In this document: positions 1-5,165 of the stretch, one piece after another
Layout: every line of letters begins with the position of its first letter
Position numbering within the stretch: the first letter of the stretch is position 1
Notes under the pieces: model-generated
Seen by the model: the letters and a program-made list of their open reading frames with translations, nothing else
Databases searched by the model: none
Told to the model about the DNA's origin: nothing
Position numbers and translations under genes: made by a program
NCBI GenBank assembly: GCA_900556945.1
Contig: USQP01000077.1
Location: 1 to 5,165 of the forward strand
Reading direction: 5' to 3'
DNA from: an uncultured Clostridium sp.
GTDB lineage: Bacteria > Bacillota > Clostridia > TANB77 > CAG-508
DNA: 5,165 nt

Positions 1-2
1 TA

Positions 3-518
3 CTAATATTATCTGGCAGTATTCCAAAAGGAATAAAAAAAGATGTATATCAAAGTATTTGCAAAAAAGTAGAAAGAAAAGATGTAAAAATTATTGTTGA
101 TACAACAGGAGATTTGTTATTAAAAACTTTGAAATATCATCCTTTTTTAATCAAACCAAATCACGAAGAATTAGGAGAAATTTTTAATGTTAAAATTTCT
201 AATCAAGAAGAGGCAATAGAGTATGCAAAAAGATTACAGCTAAAAGGAGCTAAAAATGTATTGGTATCTATGGGGAGTATGGGAGCTATATTTCTAGATG
301 AAAAGGGTCATTCATACAAAATGAAAGCAATAAGTATAGAAAAAAGGGTGAATACGGTAGGAGCAGGAGATTCAATGGTAGCAGGATTTGTAGCTGGTTA
401 TCAGTTATTTGATAATTATGAAAAAGCATTAAAAATGGGAATAGCTGCAGCTACAGCAACGACGAGTTCTATATTTTTAGCAACGAAAGAGGAAATTGAT
501 AAATTATTTAAGTTATAG
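3..518 (+). CDS. fruK: 1-phosphofructokinase, 3' part (5' end outside window)
   Basis: PfkB/ribokinase-family sugar kinase that phosphorylates fructose 1-phosphate to fructose 1,6-bisphosphate with ATP in the cytoplasm. The frame is open from base 3, so the gene enters from outside the window; the TTG at 114 is internal, not a start. About 171 codons are present of the roughly 305 usual for FruK, so the N-terminal 130 or so residues are missing. Visible family signatures are LSGSIPKG near the edge, then PFLIKPNHEELGEIF, the substrate/ATP region LVSMGSMGAIF, and the catalytic signature VNTVGAGDSMVAGF, whose GAGD Asp (369-371) is the expected catalytic base. The SIPKG plus KPNHEE combination favours FruK over tagatose-6-phosphate kinase (LacC), a close relative, and the fruA gene 49 bases downstream strongly supports it. 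It ends with TAG. No frame break is visible in the part present. Confidence 0.93.
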   Translation, partial: LILSGSIPKGIKKDVYQSICKKVERKDVKIIVDTTGDLLLKTLKYHPFLIKPNHEELGEIFNVKISNQEEAIEYAKRLQLKGAKNVLVSMGSMGAIFLDEKGHSYKMKAISIEKRVNTVGAGDSMVAGFVAGYQLFDNYEKALKMGIAAATATTSSIFLATKEEIDKLFKL

Positions 519-555
519 AAAATTACTGTATAGTACTAGAAGTAGAATAAAAAAT

Positions 556-562
556 AAGGAGG
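556..562 (+). promoter_or_regulatory. Ribosome binding site of fruA
   Basis: A perfect AAGGAGG lies five bases before the ATG at 568. It fixes the fruA start at MKITDLIKK rather than at upstream in-frame starts such as the one near 496, which overlaps the end of fruK. Confidence 0.9.
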
Positions 563-567
563 AAATT

Positions 568-2480
568 ATGAAAATTACAGATTTAATAAAAAAAGATTCT
601 ATTGATTTGAATGTCCAAGCTTCCAGCAAAGAAGAAATTATCCAAAAAGCAGTAGAATTAATGAGCAAAAACGGAAATATCATGAATCAAGACGAATATC
701 TGAAATTAGTAATGAAAAGAGAAGAAGAGGGAACGACAGGAATCGGAGAAGAAATTGCAATCCCTCATGGAAAAGGAGATAGCATTTCAGCTCCAGGAGT
801 GGCAGCCATGATAATACCAGAAGGAGTAGACTTTAAGTCTCTAGATGAAAAGCCTGTTAAATTATTATTTTTAATTGCAGCACCAAATACCAAGGATAAT
901 ATACACTTAGAAGTTTTAAGTCGTTTATCTACTTTATTAATGGATGAAAAATTTAGAAAGGAATTATTACAGGCAAAATCAAAAGATGAGTTTTTACAAA
1001 TTATTGATAAATCTGAAAAAGAAAAGGAAAAAGAAGAAAAAGAGAAAAAAGAGGAATATGAATTATTAGGAATTACTGCTTGTCCAACCGGAATTGCCCA
1101 TACCTATATGGCAGCGGAAGCTTTAGAACAAATGGGAAAAGAACTTAGAATTCCAATTAAAGTAGAAACACAAGGACAATCAGGAGCTCAGAATGTAATG
1201 ACAGAAGAGGAAATTAGAAAGGCAAAAACTATTCTAGTGGCAGCGGATGTTAATGTAGATTTATCAAGATTTGATGGAAAAAGAATTCTTAAAACTAGTG
1301 TATCAGAGGCGATTCATAAACCAAAAGAGTTAATTGAAAAGGCAATGAATACAGAGAATAAAATTCCTATCTATCATCATAAAGATGACGAAGAAAAAAA
1401 CAATAAAAGCGAAAGAAATTTCCGGAAGTATTTATAAACATTTAATGAGCGGTGTTACTCATATGTTACCATTTGTAGTAGGGGGAGGAATTTTAATTGC
1501 TATTGCTTTTTTACTAGATGATTATTCTATCAATCCTTCTAATTTTGGAATGAATACACCAGTAGCAGCTTTTTTTAAGACAATCGGTGGAATTGCTTTT
1601 GATTTTATGCTAGTTATTCTATCTGGCTATATTGCCATGAGTATTGGTGATAGACCACGGATTAGTGGTTGGATTTGTTGGTGGAGCAATTGCTAAAGCA
1701 GGAATCACCTTTACTTCTTTTAGCAATTCAGAAGAAGTGTTAGTTAGTTCAGGGTTTTTAGGAGCACTACTGGCAGGATTTTTAGGTGGTTTTGTTGTTT
1801 TATTTTTAAAAAAAATATTTCATTTTATGCCAAAAAGCTTAGAAGGGATTCGAACCATTTTAATTTATCCAGTAGCAGGAATTCTATTAATAGGAATCAT
1901 AATGTTATTAATTAATCCATTTGTAGCAGCAATTAATACGGGATTAAACAATTTTCTTTTCTCTATGAGTGGAGTTAATAAAATAATATTAGGAGCAATT
2001 CTAGCAGGAATGATGTCGGTAGATTTAGGAGGACCAGTCAATAAAGCAGCATATACTTTTGGAACAGGAATGTTGGCAGAAGGTCATTATGAAATTATGG
2101 CAGCGGTTATGATTGGAGGAATGGTTGCTCCACTTGCTATTGCTCTGCTTGCTACATTTTTTCCTAAGAAATTGCCACAAAAAGAAAGACAAGCAGGTTT
2201 ATTAAATTATGTTATGGGATTATCTTTTATTTCAGAAGGTGCGATACCATTTGCTTCAGCAGATCCAATTCGTGTTTTGCCAGCTTGTATTGTTGGCTCA
2301 GCAGTATCAGGAGCATTATCAATGGCATTTAGCTGTACTTTGATGGCACCACATGGGGGAATCTTTGTATTACCACTGATAGGGAATGCAGGATGGTATA
2401 CCTTAGCGCTTGTTGCAGGCTCTGCGGTAGCAACAGGAGTTATGGCAGTATGCAAGAAAAATGTTTGGGAAAAGAAATAA
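568..2480 (+). CDS. fruA: Fructose-specific PTS transporter IIA-IIB-IIC, read through two +1 shifts
   Basis: Membrane permease that imports fructose and phosphorylates it to fructose 1-phosphate. The gene is in three frames: 568-1422, 1424-1657 and 1659-2480. Skipping one C at 1423 and one at 1658 gives a continuous 636-residue protein, the normal size for a FruA IIABC. Domains: IIA at about 1-147 with phospho-accepting His67 in IPHGK; a highly charged Lys/Glu linker at about 148-163; IIB at about 165-265 with Cys172 in the loop TACPTGIAHT; IIC from about 286, with many hydrophobic helices, the DRPG motif (Gly364), GGPVNKAAY (about 487-495) and EGAIPFASADP. Every recognised catalytic and transport motif is intact, which argues against a decayed gene. 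Without shifting, translation stops at the TAA 1435-1437 after 289 residues, giving only soluble IIA-IIB. The domain assignment is secure; how the frames are joined in the cell is inference. Sequencing error or a true pseudogene remains possible. Confidence 0.9.
1420..1426 (+). other. +1 frameshift site 1 (TTC CGG A) at the IIB/IIC junction of fruA
   Basis: The upstream frame reads SERNF and then CGG, and hits TAA at 1435. The IIC frame reads GSIYKHLMSGV. Skipping C1423 joins them as ERNF-G-SIYKHL (Gly286). The break lies in a poorly conserved linker, so sequence conservation alone places it only between about 1385 and 1426. One alternative is an extra A in the A7 run at 1394-1400. The CGG placement is chosen because the other two breaks in the window are pinned at CGG. 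Confidence 0.6.
1655..1661 (+). other. +1 frameshift site 2 (CCA CGG A) within the DRPG motif of fruA IIC
   Basis: The incoming frame reads AMSIGDRP and then CGG, ending at the TAA 1694-1696. The outgoing frame reads GLVVGFVGGAIAKAG. Fructose IIC domains carry a conserved DRPG here, so the break is fixed to the base between CCA and GGA. Skipping C1658 restores the glycine (Gly364). There is no homopolymer at this site. Confidence 0.8.
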
Positions 2481-2490
2481 GTAGATTAGA

Positions 2491-2495
2491 AAGGA
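2491..2495 (+). promoter_or_regulatory. Ribosome binding site of ptsH
   Basis: AAGGA lies 12 bases before the ATG at 2508, a rather long spacing, in the 27-base gap after fruA. It is the only purine-rich Shine-Dalgarno-like block there and supports coupled translation of the HPr gene. Confidence 0.6.
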
Positions 2496-2507
2496 AAAGA
2501 TAAAATT

Positions 2508-2774
2508 ATGGTAAAAGAAAATGTTACGATAGAAAATGAAACAGGTCTTCATGCAAGACCTGCAACAGAAATTGCAAAAATAGCAATGAAATATCCATGT
2601 GATGTGTTTTTTCTTGTGAATGAGAAAAAAATTAATGCAAAATCTCCACTTATGCTTATGGCAGCAGGAATTAAGTCAAAAACTAAACTAGAAGTTTTAT
2701 GTGATGGTGAAAAAGAGGAAAAGGCATTAGAAGAAATAAAGAAAGCTTTTAAAAACCAGTTTGGTGAACAGTAA
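2508..2774 (+). CDS. ptsH: Phosphocarrier protein HPr
   Basis: Small cytoplasmic carrier of the PTS that takes phosphate from Enzyme I on His15 and passes it to the IIA domain of FruA. It has 88 residues, exactly the usual HPr length. GLHARPA contains His15 and the assisting Arg17. NAKS places a serine at position 46, the residue that HPr kinase phosphorylates in Bacillota, although the residues after it (PLMLMAAGI) differ from the common IMGVMSLGI. A regulatory role of Ser46 is therefore possible but unproven. The gene sits 27 bases after fruA and 43 before ptsI. With its own HPr it could be the general HPr of the cell or an FPr-like copy dedicated to fructose; the normal Enzyme I next to it favours general use. 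No in-frame CGG and no frame break. Confidence 0.95.
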   Translation: MVKENVTIENETGLHARPATEIAKIAMKYPCDVFFLVNEKKINAKSPLMLMAAGIKSKTKLEVLCDGEKEEKALEEIKKAFKNQFGEQ

Positions 2775-2805
2775 ATAAGGTAGAAATATTACCTACAAGG
2801 GAAAG

Positions 2806-2811
2806 AAGGAG
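2806..2811 (+). promoter_or_regulatory. Ribosome binding site of ptsI
   Basis: AAGGAG six bases before the ATG at 2818 supports the start MLKGKGVSDGIG, which matches where Enzyme I proteins normally begin. Confidence 0.85.
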
Positions 2812-2817
2812 AAAAAC

Positions 2818-4513
2818 ATGCTAAAAGGAAAAGGGGTTTCTGATGGGATTGGGCTAGGTAAAGTAATACTTTTAAAAAATGAGGACATCAAATTAGAAAA
2901 GACGCGAATAGAAGACGTAATAGCAGAAAAAGAGATTTTTTATCAGGCTGTTCATGCAGTAGAAACAGAAACAGAGGAACTAATAAACAGATTATCCGGT
3001 ACAGAAAAAGATATTATGCAAGCTTATTTAATAATATTACAAGATCCTACATTAATTCAAGAAACAGTAAAAATAATGGAAGAAGAAAAATGTAATGCAG
3101 CATATGCAACGGAAATAGGGTTTAATAGTATGATAAAGATATTTGAAGAAATGGATGATCCTTATATGGCTGCAAGAAGTACAGATATAGCAGATATGAA
3201 AAAAAAGATATTATCTAAAATACTTCATAAAAAAGAGGTTAATCTATCACAATTACCGAAGAATACAATTCTTGTTACAAAGGAGTTAACAACATCTGAT
3301 ACGGCTAAATTGAATTTAAAGAATATGGCAGGAATTGTTACTGAAGTAGGTGGAATGAATTCTCATATGGCAATTATGGCAAGAACTCATGAGATTCCAG
3401 CAATTGTAGGAATTAAGCAGGTTACACAACGAATAAAAGAAAATGATTTTCTTGCAATGAATGGAATAACGGGAGAAATTTTTATTAATCCTTCTGAAGA
3501 AGATTGCAAAAAATTAGAAGGAATAAAAGAAAATTCAAAGCAAGAAAAAGAACAACTAGAAACCTATAAAAATCAACTATCAGAAACAAAAGACGGACAT
3601 CATGTCGAACTTTTAGCTAATATTGGTGGTCCGCAAGATACTGAGATTGTAATTGAAAATACAGCAGAAGGAGTTCGGATTATTAAGAAGTGAATTTCTT
3701 TATATGAATGCTGAAGACTTTCCAACCGAGCAAGAACAATTTGAAGCATATAAGAAAGTGGCAGAAAAGCTTCAAAATAAAAAAATAATTATTAGAACGC
3801 TAGATATTGGCGGAGACAAAGATTTAAAATATATGAAATTACCAAAAGAAGAAAATCCTTTTCTAGGTTATAGAGCAATTAGAATTTTTTTAGACAATAT
3901 ACCTTTATTTAAAGTCCAGTTAAGAGCAATTTTAGGAGCAAGTATTTATGGAAATTTAGCTATTATGTTACCAATGATTTCTTCTATAGAAGAGTTAAGA
4001 GCAGCTAAAAAAATAATTCAAGAAGTAAAAGAAGAATTAGAAATAAAGCAGATTTCATTTAATGAAAAAATAGAAATCGGCATTATGATAGAAATACCAT
4101 CAGCAGCATTAATGTCAGAAACACTGGCAAAAGAATGTGACTTTTTTAGCATTGGAACAAATGATTTAACACAATATACCTTAGCAGTGGAAAGGGGAAA
4201 TGAAAAAGTTGCAAATTTATATAGTCATTTTCATCCTGCTGTAATACGTTTAATCAAATCTGCTATAGATGGTGCTCATAAAAATCACATTTTATGTGGA
4301 ATGTGTGGAGAAGCAGCAGGAGATCCTCTATTTATTCCACTATTAGTAGGGCTAGGATTAGATGAATTTTCTATGAATGCGAATAAGATTTTACCAGCAA
4401 GAAAGTTAATAAGAAAATTAGAGCTTCAAGAGTGTCAAAGGTTAGCTAAAGAAATTTTAAGCTTAGACTCTAGTGAAGAAATAAAAAGAAAATTAATAAC
4501 TTTTTTAAAGTAA
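2818..4513 (+). CDS. ptsI: PTS Enzyme I (PEP-protein phosphotransferase), read through one +1 shift
   Basis: Cytoplasmic enzyme that starts the PTS chain: it autophosphorylates with PEP and hands phosphate to HPr. The gene is in two frames, 2818-3675 and 3677-4513; skipping C3676 yields 564 residues, close to the usual 570 or so. Order of parts: N-terminal HPr-binding and swivelling domain with active His183 in GGMNSHMAIMAR; linker helix rich in Lys/Glu/Gln at about 235-260; C-terminal PEP-binding barrel with Arg290 in GLLRSEFLYM, Arg326 in RTLDIGGDKD, the metal/PEP region IGIMIEIPSAA, SIGTNDLTQY, and catalytic Cys496 in LCGMCGEAAGD. All key residues are present once the frame is corrected. 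Unshifted translation stops at TGA 3691-3693 after 291 residues, giving an isolated N-terminal half that could exchange phosphate with HPr but not use PEP. Last gene of the operon. Error or pseudogene is the alternative to frameshifting. Confidence 0.92.
3673..3679 (+). other. +1 frameshift site 3 (GTT CGG A) in ptsI
   Basis: The incoming frame reads IENTAEGV and then CGG, ending at TGA 3691-3693. The outgoing frame reads GLLRSEFLYMNAEDFPTEQ. Enzyme I has a nearly invariant EG(V/I)GL(x)R(T/S)EF block at this point, so the break is fixed to the single base between GTT and GGA. Skipping C3676 restores the conserved glycine. No homopolymer is present. The seven bases CGGATTA are identical to those at site 2. 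Confidence 0.8.
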
Positions 4514-4537
4514 AAAATGATTATATAATGAAAAGTA

Positions 4538-4568
4538 AAATGCTGTTAACTTAAAATTAACAGCATTT
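4538..4568 (+). terminator. Bidirectional hairpin terminator between ptsI and the acetyltransferase gene
   Basis: AAATGCTGTTAA (4538-4549) is perfectly complementary to TTAACAGCATTT (4557-4568), giving a 12-bp stem with a seven-base loop. It lies 24 bases after the ptsI stop and directly after the stop of the convergent minus-strand gene. T-rich sequence follows on both strands: downstream to about 4586 on +, and across about 4511-4537 on the minus strand. The stem is AT-rich and the T-tracts are interrupted, so strength is uncertain, but position and symmetry fit a shared terminator. Confidence 0.75.
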
Positions 4569-4569
4569 A

Positions 4570-5118
4570 CTAAATTTCATTTTTCATAATAGAATAAACA
4601 ATTAAATTTTCAGGATTTCCTGTTTTTTCATTTATTTTGCGATTACGTAGAACAGCATCTTTTTTCATTCCGATATTTTCTAAAATTTTACTTTTTATTT
4701 TAGTTAATTCAGAATTACTATCATAAAATTTTGAAATGATAATATTAAAATTCATTTCCATAAATAAGTAATTAAATACAGCTTTTAAGGCTTCTTCCAT
4801 AAATCCAGTATCAGTTTTAGAAAGAGTAATTCCAAAATTGATATTACAGTGTTTATTCAACAGAGAAATTTCTAAAGCTCTAATATAACCAATTACGCTA
4901 GAAGTTGACTTTTCTTCTATTGCTAAAGCAATTTCACCAAGCTCATATTCCTTTATAAAAGATGATATCATAGCAGTTGTTTCATAAATATTTTTATGAA
5001 TGTTATAGCTAGAACAATTTTTTAACTTTTTTATCGTAGCTAAATTATGATAAATATCTTCTGCATCCTCCATTTTAAATTTTCTGATTTTTAAATTTTT
5101 TGTCTCAAGATTTTTCAT
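4570..5118 (-). CDS. GNAT-family N-acetyltransferase, RimJ/RimL-like
   Basis: Likely acetyl-CoA-dependent N-acetyltransferase; the substrate cannot be told from sequence. The protein has 182 residues, typical of the RimJ/RimL type. It opens with LETKNLKIRKFKMEDAEDIY (residues 4-23), the usual LxTxRLxLRxxxxxDA start. It continues with SVIGYIRA (74-81), INFGITLS (93-100), a motif-A-like TGFMEEALKAVFNYLF (104-119) and ILENIGMKKDAVLRN (145-159), matching the LEKxGFxxEGxLR end. The acetyl-CoA loop is degenerate: the usual WGKGY is replaced by DTGFM, so activity is not certain. The start is set at the ATG at 5118-5116, backed by GGGAGG seven bases upstream. An upstream in-frame ATG at 5157 lies in adapter sequence and is false. 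It converges on the PTS operon and has no obvious functional link to it. Confidence 0.82.
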   Translation of the reverse strand: MKNLETKNLKIRKFKMEDAEDIYHNLATIKKLKNCSSYNIHKNIYETTAMISSFIKEYELGEIALAIEEKSTSSVIGYIRALEISLLNKHCNINFGITLSKTDTGFMEEALKAVFNYLFMEMNFNIIISKFYDSNSELTKIKSKILENIGMKKDAVLRNRKINEKTGNPENLIVYSIMKNEI

Positions 5119-5125
5119 ATTTATT

Positions 5126-5131
5126 CCTCCC
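5126..5131 (-). promoter_or_regulatory. Ribosome binding site of the acetyltransferase gene
   Basis: On the minus strand GGGAGG lies seven bases before the ATG at 5118. This selects the start MKNLETK over the longer reading that begins in adapter sequence. Only nine genomic bases remain upstream, so no promoter can be judged. Confidence 0.85.
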
Positions 5132-5140
5132 AGATAGAAT

Positions 5141-5165
5141 CTGTCTCTTATACACATCTCCGAGC
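5141..5165. other. Nextera/Tn5 sequencing adapter (not genomic)
   Basis: Bases 5141-5159 are exactly the 19-base Tn5 mosaic end CTGTCTCTTATACACATCT. Bases 5160-5165 (CCGAGC) continue into the Nextera read-2 adapter. This is untrimmed library sequence at the contig end; genomic sequence stops at about 5140. Its minus-strand translation gives the well-known artefact peptide start MCIRDR. Confidence 0.97.

Noticed and set aside
496..567. Upstream in-frame extension of fruA beginning inside fruK
   Set aside because: The strong AAGGAGG at 556-562 and homology to FruA N-termini put the start at 568.
1394..1400. A7 run near the first fruA frame break, as a simple homopolymer error or slippage site
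   Set aside because: It could explain site 1 alone (KDDEEKTIKAKEISG is also a plausible join). Sites 2 and 3 have no homopolymer, and all three share an in-frame CGG, so one common cause was preferred. It stays open for site 1.
2207..2455. Open frame of 82 codons on the minus strand inside fruA
   Set aside because: It is antisense to the conserved IIC C-terminus, has no ribosome binding site or recognisable family, and is a shadow of fruA.
2778..2794. Short inverted repeat AGGTA...TACCT between ptsH and ptsI
   Set aside because: Only a five-base stem in an AT-rich spacer with no T-tract after it; not enough to call a terminator or regulatory hairpin.
3668..3673. AAGGAG just before the ptsI CGG, resembling the internal Shine-Dalgarno that stimulates prfB +1 frameshifting
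   Set aside because: It overlaps the P-site codon GTT, closer than in prfB, and sites 1 and 2 have no comparable sequence. Probably just the Glu-Gly codons.
1..5140. Mobile elements, CRISPR repeats, tRNA or rRNA genes, riboswitches
   Set aside because: Both strands were read. The window is almost fully coding, with no repeated spacers, transposase, or RNA-gene-like folds beyond the terminator hairpin.

Overview
The window is an AT-rich stretch (about one third G+C by eye) from the end of a contig. The organism looks like a low-GC anaerobe of the Bacillota (Clostridia/Tissierellia-like) or Fusobacteriota. The support is AGA-dominated arginine usage, strong AAGGAGG-type ribosome binding sites, an HPr with both His15 and Ser46, and a fructose PTS operon that carries its own HPr and Enzyme I. 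I cannot name the genus.

Layout, + strand: the 3' part of fruK (1-phosphofructokinase, cut by the window start); fruA (fructose PTS IIA-IIB-IIC, 568-2480); ptsH (HPr, 2508-2774); ptsI (Enzyme I, 2818-4513). The spacers are 27 to 49 bases with no terminator between genes, so this is very probably one transcript. It encodes the whole route: PEP to Enzyme I (His183) to HPr (His15) to FruA IIA (His67) to IIB (Cys172) to fructose crossing IIC, giving fructose 1-phosphate, which FruK phosphorylates to fructose 1,6-bisphosphate. A bidirectional hairpin at 4538-4568 separates this operon from a convergent minus-strand GNAT-family acetyltransferase gene (4570-5118). The last 25 bases (5141-5165) are not genomic: they are the Nextera/Tn5 mosaic end plus adapter.

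The main discovery: fruA and ptsI are each split between reading frames, twice in fruA and once in ptsI, yet otherwise look intact and well conserved. All three breaks need the same correction, skipping one base (+1). All three can be placed at an in-frame CGG codon followed by A (TTC CGG A, CCA CGG A, GTT CGG A). Skipping the C gives GGA (Gly), and at two of the sites this restores a strongly conserved glycine (DRPG in FruA, EGVGL in Enzyme I). I checked every CGG trinucleotide on the coding strand of the genes here: these three are the only in-frame CGG codons, and there is no other frame break. CGT, CGA, CGC, AGA and AGG are used normally for Arg. This suggests that CGG is not read as arginine in this organism and instead triggers +1 frameshifting, or that CGGN is read as a four-base glycine codon. 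Sequencing error or gene decay is the alternative, but does not by itself explain why all breaks fall on the same rare codon in the same direction.
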